From contig DIFE01000066.1 in NCBI GenBank assembly GCA_002418985.1, forward strand, positions 83,224 to 147,223: a stretch of DNA of 64,000 nucleotides. The letters run 5' to 3'. The stretch comes from Deltaproteobacteria bacterium UBA5756. GTDB taxonomy: Bacteria; Desulfobacterota; Syntrophorhabdia; Syntrophorhabdales; Syntrophorhabdaceae. Of this stretch, positions 41,490-50,012 are shown piece by piece; positions within the stretch are counted from its first letter, which is position 1; each line of letters begins with the position of its first letter. The position numbers were made by a program, and so were the translations under genes. Under the pieces are notes generated by a model that made no database searches, had not been told where the DNA came from, and saw only the letters and a list, made by a program, of their open reading frames with translations.

Positions 41490-43538
41490 TTAAGGCGCGG
41501 GGCGCGCCTTTTTGTCAAGAAGTGTTCTTAATCTATCAAGCAGCAGGTCGGGTGTTATCGGCTTCGAAAGAAAATTGCTTCTGCTATCCACGATCCCCTT
41601 GTCAAGCACGATGTCGCGCGCATGACCGCTTATAAAGAGGACCTTGACGGAAGAGTCCAGCGCGCTTATTTCGGCGTAGACTTCCATGCCGTTTTTCTTC
41701 GGCATTATCACATCGATAATAACGAGCCCGATTTCGTGCCGGTGCTCCGTAAAACTTCGGACTGCTTCTTCCCCATCGGCTGCGCCTATCACTGCATAAC
41801 CGTATTCACCGAGCATGTCCTTCATGAACTGGAGTGTCTCGCTGTCGTCTTCAGCCACGAGGATCGTCTCCGTGCCCGAGGGCATTTTTGCTTCGATCTG
41901 TCTCGCTTTTTCCCTCTTAACCCGTACCGAGGGAAAATAGAGATGGAATGCCGTTCCCTTACCCGGTTCGCTATCCACCGTGATATACCCGTCATGTTGT
42001 TTCACGATGCCGTATACCGTGGAGAGTCCGAGTCCCGTGCCTTTGCCCTCTTCCTTCGTGGTGAAGAAAGGTTCGAAAATATGCTCTTTCACGTTCTCGT
42101 CTATTCCGTGTCCCGTATCGGCGACCGACAGCCGGGCATAGGTTCCCACCTTTCCATAGCCATGTTTGCCGATGAAGGCCTTATCGATCGATGCCTGCCC
42201 GGTGGTGATGGTCAGGATGCGGGTTTTCGTCATTGCGTCCCGGGCATTGGTGGATAGGTTCATCAGAATCTGCTCGATCTGCGTGCGGTCGGCCATTATC
42301 GTAATGTCTTTCGGACAGAGCCGGACACACAGTTCTATATCCTCGTGGAGAAGCCTTTCCAGGAGCTTCTGCACACCGGTTATGATCTCGTTGATCCCGT
42401 TGGGTTCAAGATTCACGGCTTGTTTCCTGCTGAAAGCCAAAAGACTGTTCGTCAGGTTTACCGCCCTTTTTGCCGAAGAAAGGACGTGGTCCACATAGAC
42501 ACGCAGCGGATTGTCCTTTTCCATCTTGATCTGGAGAAGATTGCCGTACCCGATGAGAGCGGTAAGGAGGTTGTTGAAATCATGGGCAACGCCGCCGGCG
42601 AGCGTGCCGATGGCCTCCATTTTCTGGGAATGTCTGAGTTGAGACTCGAGGTTCTTTCGCCTTGTAATGTCCCGAACCGTTCCTTCGAAATAGTGGGAAC
42701 CGCTCTTCCCGTCCGTTACGAGGCGAACGTTCGTTGACGTCCACATCCTTGCGCCATCCGTCCTCAATCGCTCCGATTCGAAATTCTCTACGAACCCCCG
42801 CGCCCGCAGGATTGTGATCAGGCGCCGGTAATCCTCGGGGTTAACGAAGGTTTTCCCGGCCCTGAGATCCTTGTTTGACGTCATCCGACGGGGCGAATCA
42901 AATCCGAAGATACTCGCAAGAGCAGGGTTCGCACTCAGGTAATGGCCGTCCGCAGCCACCTGGAAAATACCCTCCGCCGCATTCTCGAAGATATTGCGGT
43001 ACTTTTCCTCGGCGGCCTTAAGGGCGTCCTCGCGCTCAATGCGCTCCGAGATATCGTGGAGAATGAAAACGCAGCCCCCCGGGGGCGCCGCGTCACCGGC
43101 AAGAGAGGTCCGTACTTTCGAGACCGTGACCTCCATGACCACCGGCGACCCATCCTTTCTCACAAACTCCCAGGGGAAAACATGGGTGTTGTTTCCGACG
43201 ATGATGTCGTCGATGAGAGCGGTCAACCGGTCGCAGTCTTCGTCACTTCCGGTGATAATGCGGAGCGTTTTCTTTTCGATCTCATCTTCCCTGAGCTGGA
43301 AGAGGCTTCGGAATGCATTGTTGCACGACAGTATCTTTCTGTCTTCGTCCAGCATGAAAATGGCATCGGAAAAACTCTCGACAAGGACCCTGTAACGGTT
43401 CAAGACCTCTTCCGTTTTCCTGGCCCTGGCGATAATCCGCGACAGTTTGCTTACTTCCCTGAGATATTTCCTGCCCGTCTCCCGGGCAATATCCCTGAAA
43501 TACGCAGTAACGTTTTCGTCCTGAAGGTCTTTCTCCAT
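41490..43538 (-). CDS. PAS-PAS hybrid histidine kinase
   Basis: A 682-residue soluble sensor. A short coiled coil precedes the first PAS domain (YRVLVESFSDAIFMLDEDRKILSCN). A second PAS/PAC follows (YRNIFENAAEGIFQVAADGHYLSANPAL). Then come the HisKA box GGVAHDFNNLLTALIGYGN, a HATPase domain with DTGHGIDENVKEHIFEPFF and GTGLGLSTVYGIV, and a receiver domain (VIIDVIMPKKNGMEVYAE with phospho-Asp). The start M at 43538 lies four bases after the FIST gene's stop at 43543 and is preferred to an upstream in-frame start within that gene. Near 41492-41510 a hairpin AAGGCGCG/CGCGCCTT overlaps the last codons. FIST-plus-kinase pairs are known signalling modules. Confidence 0.9.
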   Translation of the reverse strand: MEKDLQDENVTAYFRDIARETGRKYLREVSKLSRIIARARKTEEVLNRYRVLVESFSDAIFMLDEDRKILSCNNAFRSLFQLREDEIEKKTLRIITGSDEDCDRLTALIDDIIVGNNTHVFPWEFVRKDGSPVVMEVTVSKVRTSLAGDAAPPGGCVFILHDISERIEREDALKAAEEKYRNIFENAAEGIFQVAADGHYLSANPALASIFGFDSPRRMTSNKDLRAGKTFVNPEDYRRLITILRARGFVENFESERLRTDGARMWTSTNVRLVTDGKSGSHYFEGTVRDITRRKNLESQLRHSQKMEAIGTLAGGVAHDFNNLLTALIGYGNLLQIKMEKDNPLRVYVDHVLSSAKRAVNLTNSLLAFSRKQAVNLEPNGINEIITGVQKLLERLLHEDIELCVRLCPKDITIMADRTQIEQILMNLSTNARDAMTKTRILTITTGQASIDKAFIGKHGYGKVGTYARLSVADTGHGIDENVKEHIFEPFFTTKEEGKGTGLGLSTVYGIVKQHDGYITVDSEPGKGTAFHLYFPSVRVKREKARQIEAKMPSGTETILVAEDDSETLQFMKDMLGEYGYAVIGAADGEEAVRSFTEHRHEIGLVIIDVIMPKKNGMEVYAEISALDSSVKVLFISGHARDIVLDKGIVDSRSNFLSKPITPDLLLDRLRTLLDKKARPAP

Positions 43539-43542
43539 GAGT

Positions 43543-44778
43543 CTAGGGGTTCCTTGCCAGAATGGTAAGGACTCCCGTCCAGTCCAGGCCTCTCGTTCTT
43601 CCCTGCAAGGGAGCAAGCTCCACTCCCGAGTAAAAACCAAACAAAGGAATGCCGTACTCGCCAAGAACCTTCTGGACTTCCGCCGCCTCTTCAACAACCG
43701 TGTTGGAGTATCCCTTCGCCCGGCCCGCGCAATCGATGTACAGGGCCAGAAAGGGCACTTTACCCTCCCCCATTATTGTGTCAACGAGGAGCCGGGAATT
43801 GTTCCTCGCCGATTCGACCATGCGGCCCGCATCTCTGACCATGAACTGTACCTCATCGCCCATCTTAAGATCGGATTCGAACATCATTACGCCCGTCTTA
43901 TCGGGAATGAGCCCCATTATCAACCTGTTCACATAGTGGTTTTCTTTATAACCCTCATACTTTTTACCGCAATGGACCCCGAGGGTCAGGAAATCAAGGG
44001 GGCGCTCCGTCTGCCATTCCTCGCTGTCAAACATTTCGTTTATCATCTTGACGATCGGCTTGCCGTCGATCTCGTAGAGAAGCGGACCCGCTGCCTTCGT
44101 CACCCTGTGATACACGCCATCGAGAGGGGTACAGCCATGGGCTATCCGATGGTATGCCGAGAAATCCCCACCAAGCATAAGGCCGAGGAGCTGTTGAGAT
44201 CCCGTTGAAAAACCACAGAATTGGACGGTTTCATTGAAGTCATAATCGCCCATGAGCCCCGCTCCGATAACGGGCACAGTATCGCCAAGCACCTCGGCGA
44301 TTCCGGCTATGAGAGGTGTCGATGAATTCATGATGGGAGGAGAATTACCGGCCGGCGGACACTTGATCGAATCATAAAAAACGAGAAGCAGCCTGTCGTC
44401 GGGTTCATGTGCTATGCCCGCGGCCATTTCTCTGCCGGCTTTCTTCTCATTCCTGTCAACTTCCCCGGCGGATACCAGCCTGAATCCGAGCAAATCCGAC
44501 TCCAGCACCATCACCCCTGCCACGGTGTCCTTGTAAGAAAGAAATTCGCTGGATATCACTCCGATTGCCGAGCCTCCGACAATCGGGACATCGGCACCGG
44601 CGGCTTCGCGAATGCCGCGGAAGAACTCCTCCGGGCCGCTCTTGTTGGAACAAAAAGCCAGGACCAGGCCGGGCCTTGTTATATTCCCCGCCGTCATCGC
44701 CTTTCGGGCCATAATTTTCCCCGATATGGCCTGAACCATTCCGCCCTCGCAGGCAATACCAATTTTCGTCGTGCCCAA
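43543..44778 (-). CDS. FIST-domain sensory protein
   Basis: A 411-residue FIST_N/FIST_C protein, a sensory family often tied to amino-acid ligand binding and found beside histidine kinases. Support comes from GGSAIGVISSEFLSYKDTVAGVMVLESD in the first half, ADVPIVGG, DTVPVIGAGLMGDYDF, and in the C-half CAGRAKGYSN and YGIPLFGFYSGVELAPL. It has no membrane helix. The start is a TTG at 44778 after GGGAGG. The adjacent PAS hybrid kinase is the likely signalling partner. Confidence 0.88.
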   Translation of the reverse strand: MGTTKIGIACEGGMVQAISGKIMARKAMTAGNITRPGLVLAFCSNKSGPEEFFRGIREAAGADVPIVGGSAIGVISSEFLSYKDTVAGVMVLESDLLGFRLVSAGEVDRNEKKAGREMAAGIAHEPDDRLLLVFYDSIKCPPAGNSPPIMNSSTPLIAGIAEVLGDTVPVIGAGLMGDYDFNETVQFCGFSTGSQQLLGLMLGGDFSAYHRIAHGCTPLDGVYHRVTKAAGPLLYEIDGKPIVKMINEMFDSEEWQTERPLDFLTLGVHCGKKYEGYKENHYVNRLIMGLIPDKTGVMMFESDLKMGDEVQFMVRDAGRMVESARNNSRLLVDTIMGEGKVPFLALYIDCAGRAKGYSNTVVEEAAEVQKVLGEYGIPLFGFYSGVELAPLQGRTRGLDWTGVLTILARNP

Positions 44779-44957
44779 AGTTTTCAGCCTCCCTTGTCTC
44801 TTTTACTCGCCGCCGGATATTATGCCCCGATGACTACCGGTTTCGGCGATACAGCGCTGAGCAGTTGTGGAAAAAAGGCTAATTGTCCTGGGAATCTCTT
44901 CTTCTATTTACCAATAATGGCCGGAAAAAGGCAAGGAAAAAGGCTCCCCTTATTGCC

Positions 44958-44986
44958 TTGACATTTCAACCCATCTCTCCTAATCT
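44958..44986 (+). promoter_or_regulatory. Consensus promoter of murI-priA
   Basis: TTGACA (44958-44963), a 17-base spacer and TAATCT (44981-44986). The ATG at 44993 begins only six bases after the -10 box with no ribosome site, so the mRNA probably starts at the AUG. Confidence 0.72.
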
Positions 44987-44992
44987 GTACCC

Positions 44993-45817
44993 ATGCAAAA
45001 GCTCGCCATCGGAATGTTCGATTCCGGGGTCGGAGGCATGACCGTCTTCAAAGAGGTCAAGGAGCTTCTTCCCCATGAACATATCATCTACTTCGGTGAT
45101 ACCGCGAGAGTTCCCTACGGAAACAAGTCGCCCCAGATGGTGACAAAATACGCCCTCGAAAGCGCCCTCTTCCTGCTCACGAAGGGCATCAAGCTCCTCA
45201 TCATTGCCTGTAACACCTCTTCCGCCTTCGCCCTTCAGATATTGCAGCGAAGAATGCCCGTCCCCGTTATCGGCGTCATCAGTCCCGGCGCCACGGAGGC
45301 GGTCAGACACACGAAGAGCGGCAGAGTGGGGGTTATCGGCACCAGGACGACAATCAAGAGCATGGCCTACGAAAGATCTATCAGAAAGCTCAATGCGAAT
45401 ATGGAAGTTTTTTCGCGGGCCTGTCCCCTCTTCGTGCCCATCGTTGAGGAAGGTCTCGAGCACGATGAGATCGCCCGCCTCATGGCCGAGAAATATTTGG
45501 GCGACCTCAGGGAAACCGGGATCGACGTCCTCGTCATGGGCTGCACTCATTACCCCGTCCTCGAAGACGTGATCAGGCAGACCATGGGGAGCGGCGTCGA
45601 GATCGTGCACTCGGGAAAAGAGACGGCCAAGGAGGCCTTCAAGATCCTCGAGGAAAGAGATCTCTTCAACAAGCGGGGCCGTGGCAAGTATGAGTATTTT
45701 GTGACCGACAGCCCGGAGTCCTTCCACGAGATAGGGGGCAGAATCTTAGGAGAAGCGCTGACCCACGTCAAATCTCTGAAGAGCCTGAACTACCGGGATC
45801 TTCTTTTTTCTTCATGA
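44993..45817 (+). CDS. murI: Glutamate racemase
   Basis: Makes D-glutamate for peptidoglycan. 274 residues, normal length. The N-terminal FDSGVGGMTVFKEV motif, IYFGDTARVPYG, the first catalytic cysteine in IIACNTSSAFAL and the second in VMGCTHYPVL are all intact. Cytoplasmic. Its last codon overlaps the start of priA (ATGA). The promoter lies directly upstream and points to leaderless translation. Confidence 0.96.
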   Translation: MQKLAIGMFDSGVGGMTVFKEVKELLPHEHIIYFGDTARVPYGNKSPQMVTKYALESALFLLTKGIKLLIIACNTSSAFALQILQRRMPVPVIGVISPGATEAVRHTKSGRVGVIGTRTTIKSMAYERSIRKLNANMEVFSRACPLFVPIVEEGLEHDEIARLMAEKYLGDLRETGIDVLVMGCTHYPVLEDVIRQTMGSGVEIVHSGKETAKEAFKILEERDLFNKRGRGKYEYFVTDSPESFHEIGGRILGEALTHVKSLKSLNYRDLLFSS

Positions 45818-47778
45818 TCGTCGATGTAGCCCTTCCAATCCCGGTCGGTAAATCCTTTTCATACACAGTACCGGAGGAACTGGCCCCTTACGTCTTCAGG
45901 CTGTCGCGGGTGCTCGTCCCTTTTCGTTACAGGGAGGCCTCCGGCGTCGTCGTCTCTGTCCGGCAGGGCGACAGTACGGGGCTGAAATCAATTACGGGTG
46001 TATTGGATTTCTTTCCCCTCATCGGCGAAGATCTCCCCGCGCTCGTTGAATGGTCTTCCTCTTTTTATGTTACACCGCCGGGGTTGGTATTCAAATATGC
46101 CCTGCCGCCTGTCAGGGACCTGGAACGTTTTCTCACTGTCGAGTCCGGGAGCCTCGCGGATATGAACGGCATCTCTCTCAGAAAGGCAATCCGCAAATTC
46201 GGCAGGACGAAGATTCTGCAGCTTTACAATGAAAAGATCCTGAACCTGCGTGAAACGCTTACGGACCGGGCCTTCGCTCCGGTATCGACGGGGTCTCAAC
46301 CCGTTGCCGGGAATGAATGTGAGAAGGTCCTTTATATCGATTCCATCGAAAAGAGGCTGGAGTACTACAACGGGCTTATATCGCGTGATCTGACCGGCGG
46401 CGGGAATATTCTTCTTCTCTTGCCCGACTACTATGCGGCCGGGGCATGGTTCACAAAGAGGTTGAAGGATATCCACGGCCCCCGGGTCCTCTGGTTTGCT
46501 TCCGGCATACCGGTAAAGCAAAGGATGGAAACATATTTCAAAACTCGCTCTGAAGGCGGATACATTATCCTCGGGAACAAGAACTGCGTCTTTCTTCCGC
46601 TCACCGACCTGTCGCTGATCGTCGTGGAGAGAAGCGACGACGATGAGTACAAGAATGAAGAAGGTTTCAAGTTCAACTCCGTAAGGGTGGCAGTGGAAAG
46701 GGCCGAACGCCGCAATATCTCTCTCGTGCTGGGCTCCGCCGCCTCGTCGATCGATGCTATGCACCTTGCCGGCGAAAGCGGCTTTACGGTCACCTGTAAC
46801 GAATGGCTTCGCGGCTACACTCAAAAGATCACAAAAGGCCCGGGGTCCCGGTCAGCCGGAGAGATTCTGGAGCACCTGGGTCTTGAAGCCGCCGAGGCGG
46901 CCTCAGACGGACTACGCCTCGCCGTTTACACACCGCGAAAGGATTACGGAGCCTATCTGAAATGCCATGTCTGTAAGGAGGCATTATCCTGCCCGACCTG
47001 CGGCGAACCCCTCGGTTACGACAAACAGGGCGACAACTTGTATTGCCCGGGGTGCGCGGCCCGCTTTCCCCTGGAAAGCGCCTGCCCCCATTGCGGCAGT
47101 AACCTGATCGGCTTTTCCCGTATCGGCGCTCTTTTTATCGAGGAACACCTCCGCAGAACACAGCCCGGTAACTCAATCATACGCATCACCGGCGATTCAT
47201 TGAAAAAGGAGATTTCGGCAGTTCGGAAACTCGGTTCCCGCGACGGTGTCACTCTCGTTGGAACGCAGTCCCTCTCCAAGCTCTACGGGTTCCATGTCGA
47301 CAAGCTCATCCTTGCCGGTTGGGAAGAACTGAGAAAAATGGGAGGCTACAGGTCAGAAGAAAAGACGCACCAGGTCATTGCCAATCTTTTCGACGCGCTG
47401 ACTCCCGATGAGATCCTCATCCATTCCACTAAACGGGAACCCGCTGATCCCGCCCGATATCTCGCCATCTCCGACTTTTGCGTACAGGAACTGCAAAAAC
47501 GCAAAGAAGCGGAGTTTCCGCCCTTTGTCAGGGTCTTTCTCGTTCAGGCACGCGCAAAAACCGCGGCCAGAGCAGACGCCGCCCTGAAGAAGATCAGGAA
47601 CGTCATTTCCGAACAGGGCCTCGAGGCGGCCCTGTTCGGCACCCTGCCTCTGAAGAAACCCCCCTTCCATATCTGGAAGGTGATACTCAAAGGCGACGAA
47701 TACCTCCTGGGCGAGGCCTTCAAGAGATTTTACGACATCCCCGGGGTCGAGATAGAGGCGGACCCGATGAGTTTTTAA
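45814..47778 (+). CDS. priA: PriA-like primosomal protein N' lacking helicase ATP motifs
   Basis: A 654-residue PriA homolog. The N-terminal DNA-binding domain (VDVALPIPVGKSFSYTVPEEL) and the zinc-binding segment with all eight cysteines (C384, C387, C393, C396, C411, C414, C424, C427) are intact. The C-terminal region aligns with PriA (LVGTQSLSKLYGFHVDKLIL). However, the place of Walker A (normally GSGKT) reads DSIEKRLEYY, and the DEEH box reads ERSDDDEY followed by the otherwise conserved EEGFKF. The helicase is therefore probably inactive, as reported for PriA of Deinococcus. It may still load the replisome at restarted forks. Coupled to murI. Confidence 0.88.
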   Translation: MIVDVALPIPVGKSFSYTVPEELAPYVFRLSRVLVPFRYREASGVVVSVRQGDSTGLKSITGVLDFFPLIGEDLPALVEWSSSFYVTPPGLVFKYALPPVRDLERFLTVESGSLADMNGISLRKAIRKFGRTKILQLYNEKILNLRETLTDRAFAPVSTGSQPVAGNECEKVLYIDSIEKRLEYYNGLISRDLTGGGNILLLLPDYYAAGAWFTKRLKDIHGPRVLWFASGIPVKQRMETYFKTRSEGGYIILGNKNCVFLPLTDLSLIVVERSDDDEYKNEEGFKFNSVRVAVERAERRNISLVLGSAASSIDAMHLAGESGFTVTCNEWLRGYTQKITKGPGSRSAGEILEHLGLEAAEAASDGLRLAVYTPRKDYGAYLKCHVCKEALSCPTCGEPLGYDKQGDNLYCPGCAARFPLESACPHCGSNLIGFSRIGALFIEEHLRRTQPGNSIIRITGDSLKKEISAVRKLGSRDGVTLVGTQSLSKLYGFHVDKLILAGWEELRKMGGYRSEEKTHQVIANLFDALTPDEILIHSTKREPADPARYLAISDFCVQELQKRKEAEFPPFVRVFLVQARAKTAARADAALKKIRNVISEQGLEAALFGTLPLKKPPFHIWKVILKGDEYLLGEAFKRFYDIPGVEIEADPMSF

Positions 47779-47843
47779 AGGGGGTGCGTACTTAAGCGCA
47801 ACGGTCGCGAGATGGCCTTTTCGTCTTTCCCCGAAAATGGGCA

Positions 47844-47880
47844 CAAAAAAAAGGAGGTTTTGAGGCCTCCCTTTTTTTGT
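47844..47880. terminator. Bidirectional terminator priA / secreted protein
   Basis: A hairpin with GGAGG/CCTCC core, extended by A-run and T-run (A8 before, T7 after), lies between the converging priA and 47895 genes. It can terminate both. Confidence 0.8.
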
Positions 47881-47894
47881 CTGCAAATGCAGAT

Positions 47895-48353
47895 TTACTT
47901 CTTGACCGGTGCTGCTGCGGGTTTCTCCGCTGCCGGTTTCTCTTCTTTCTTCTCTTTCTTCTCTTTGGCTTTTTCCTTCACTGCGCCGGCTTTCGCCACT
48001 GCCTTGGCAACGTTCTTGCCGTCTGCCTCGGTGTAGACTACGTTAACTTTGTCGCCAGCCGCGAACTTTGCCATCTTCTTAACCTTTGAAACGTCGAAGG
48101 TCATTTCACTTTCGCCTTTTACGACGATTGTCTTCGCTGCCTCGTCCATGCTGACGAATTCGCCTGCGAACTTCTTAACGCCGGCTTTCTTGGCTTTGTC
48201 GACTGCCTTCTCTTTCACGGGCTTGTCTGTTGCTGCCGCGGGTTTGTCGGTTGCTGCAGCCGGGGCCGGGGCTTTCTTGTCCTGAGCCAGCACGGTCGTA
48301 ACAAACGCTACGCTGATGAGAATCGCGAGAACGATCATTAATCCTTTCTTCAT
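47895..48353 (-). CDS. Small secreted Ala/Lys/Pro-rich protein
   Basis: A 152-residue exported protein. The signal peptide is MKKGLMIVLAILISVAFVTTVLA, with cleavage near the AQ junction. Residues about 28-60 are a low-complexity linker with two ATDKPAA-type repeats. A folded segment follows (KFAGEFVSMDEAAKTIVVKGESEMTFDV, then AAGDKVNVVYTEADG), which looks like a small beta-barrel of the kind seen in uncharacterised DUF5666-like proteins. The last 35 residues are KEK- and PAAE-rich. AGGGAGGTGA precedes the ATG at 48353. A sigma-54-like promoter and two identical palindromes lie upstream. Function unknown. Confidence 0.7.
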   Translation of the reverse strand: MKKGLMIVLAILISVAFVTTVLAQDKKAPAPAAATDKPAAATDKPVKEKAVDKAKKAGVKKFAGEFVSMDEAAKTIVVKGESEMTFDVSKVKKMAKFAAGDKVNVVYTEADGKNVAKAVAKAGAVKEKAKEKKEKKEEKPAAEKPAAAPVKK

Positions 48354-48410
48354 TTTCTTTTCACCTCCCTCCCTTTTATTGGTTACATTGAATTGCATGA
48401 GGGTTGTAGT

Positions 48411-48426
48411 TGCATTTGCCATGCCA
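48411..48426 (-). promoter_or_regulatory. Sigma-54-like promoter of the secreted protein
   Basis: On the minus strand TGGCAT-GGCAA-ATGCA keeps the GG and GC elements with the exact 12-base spacing. Two other positions differ from TGGCAC-N5-TTGCA. Transcription would start near 48400, about 47 bases before the ATG at 48353. Confidence 0.6.
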
Positions 48427-48490
48427 TGGTTGTAAGGGACTGATAATAAAAGGGATGATCAAAAACTGCCTTCGGACAATCTTCCAATAA

Positions 48491-48536
48491 TCGGAAATAT
48501 CCGACTCATTGCGACCGCCTGATCGGAAATATCCGA
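48491..48536 (-). promoter_or_regulatory. Two identical enhancer-like palindromes
   Basis: TCGGAAATATCCGA occurs at 48491-48504 and again at 48523-48536, exactly 32 bases apart (about three helix turns). Each is an inverted repeat TCGGA-AATA-TCCGA. Relative to the predicted start near 48400 they lie at about -91 to -136, the usual place for sigma-54 activator sites. The second one abuts the stop of the sigma-54 regulator gene. A weaker version TCGGACAATCTTCCA is near 48472. Confidence 0.72.
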
Positions 48537-50012
48537 CTATGCCTTTCTTGCCGGCTTGATCTGCGCCGAGTGTTTCAATTCGTTCATTCGGGCCTTGTAG
48601 TCGTACAGACCGAGTTCCTTGAGCTTGGATACAGCGACGAAAAAAGTGTCCCTGTTTATCCCCAGGTGCTCCGCGATCTCTTTTGGCTCCAGAAGATGAT
48701 CCGATGTGCCGTCCCCCGGGTCAAGCCTGGTAAGGTAGAGATAGAGGCGGTATTCGGCGGCCGTAAGCTTTGCGTTTATAAGCTCATCCAGTCTCGAGGT
48801 GATCTTGTCGACGGCGGTTTCCGGACGTGCGTATTCTCTGACTTCCGCGGGGACGTGCTCCATGGTGATCGAACCCGTATCACACATGATGTAGGAACGC
48901 TCCAGCACCGACTCGAGCTGCCGGACATTGCCCGGCCAGGAGTAGTGCATGAGACATTGGAGCACATCAGCGGCCAGGCCTTTCTTGTTCTGGTGGGTAA
49001 CATCCAGTTTCCTGAGGAAATGCTCGACGAGAAGAGGTATATCAGTAAGCCTTTCGCGAAGAGGCGGCAGTGTGAATGCGATGACGTTAAGCCTGTAGTA
49101 GAGGTCTTCGCGAAATTTTCCGGCTTCGATCTCCTGCTCCAGCTTTTTGTTTGTCGCCGCGATGATCCGGACGTCAAGCTTGATGGTCTCTTTTCCGCCG
49201 ATCCTTCGTACCTCCTTTTCCTGGAGTACCCTCAGCAGCTTTGCCTGGGTGCTCTGGGTGAGGTCGCCTATCTCGTCCAGAAAAAGCGTGCTTCCGTCGG
49301 CCTGTTCGAAAAGCCCCGTGTGTCTCGAAAATGCACCCGTAAAGGCGCCTTTCTCATACCCGAAGAGTTCGCTCTCAAGCAGGGTCTCCGGTATCGCCGC
49401 ACAGTTAATGGCAAAAAAAGTCTTGCTCTTTCTGGGACTGTTGTAGTGTATGCTTTTCGCAAAGAGCTCCTTGCCCGTTCCGCTTTCTCCGCGAATGAGG
49501 ACCGTTGAATTCGTCGGAGCGACTTTCTTTACGATCTTGTAAAGCTCTTCCATGGCGCCGTGGGCACCGACGATGTTATCGATGTGAAAGCGGTCGCGCA
49601 ACTGGTCTTTCAGCATGATATTATCTTTGAGCAGTTTTACCTGATTCATCGCATTGTTGATGACGAGGAGAAGCTGGTCTTTCTCCAGCGGTTTTTCAAG
49701 ATAGTAAAAGGCGCCGAGTTTTGTCGCCTCTACAGCCGACGGTATGGAACCGAAGGCGGTGACGATGATGACATGACAGGGCCTTCCCAGTGCCCTGGCC
49801 TCTCTGAGCACTTCTGTGCCGTCAATGTCGGGAAGCTTGAGGTCCGTCAGGACGATGTCGAAATTACCGTTCTTGAGCACATCCACCGCTTTTCTGCCGC
49901 AATCCGCGGCCTCCACGTAGAAGCCCCCTTTTGAAAGGATCGTTCTTATGATCTCACGTTGGTTCCTGTCGTCCTCAACGACAAGAATCGTTCCCTTGTT
50001 GTCATCCTTCAT
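48537..50012 (-). CDS. Sigma-54-dependent response regulator with unusual C-terminal domain
   Basis: A 491-residue regulator. The receiver has phospho-acceptor D57 in LTDLKLPDIDG. The AAA+ domain has GESGTGKE, GAFTGA and LFLDEIGD, so it can engage sigma-54. The C-terminus is not the usual Fis helix-turn-helix. It has a longer domain (LTAAEYRLYLYLTRLDP then EPKEIAEHLGINRDTFFVAVSKLKELGLYD) resembling a winged-helix or MarR-like reader. It overlaps the upstream kinase by 11 bases. Two perfect palindromes and a sigma-54-like promoter directly downstream make the secreted-protein gene the prime target. Confidence 0.9.
   Translation of the reverse strand: MKDDNKGTILVVEDDRNQREIIRTILSKGGFYVEAADCGRKAVDVLKNGNFDIVLTDLKLPDIDGTEVLREARALGRPCHVIIVTAFGSIPSAVEATKLGAFYYLEKPLEKDQLLLVINNAMNQVKLLKDNIMLKDQLRDRFHIDNIVGAHGAMEELYKIVKKVAPTNSTVLIRGESGTGKELFAKSIHYNSPRKSKTFFAINCAAIPETLLESELFGYEKGAFTGAFSRHTGLFEQADGSTLFLDEIGDLTQSTQAKLLRVLQEKEVRRIGGKETIKLDVRIIAATNKKLEQEIEAGKFREDLYYRLNVIAFTLPPLRERLTDIPLLVEHFLRKLDVTHQNKKGLAADVLQCLMHYSWPGNVRQLESVLERSYIMCDTGSITMEHVPAEVREYARPETAVDKITSRLDELINAKLTAAEYRLYLYLTRLDPGDGTSDHLLEPKEIAEHLGINRDTFFVAVSKLKELGLYDYKARMNELKHSAQIKPARKA

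Noticed and set aside
48570..49508. Plus-strand ORF of 312 codons
   Set aside because: Antisense shadow of the second sigma-54 regulator.
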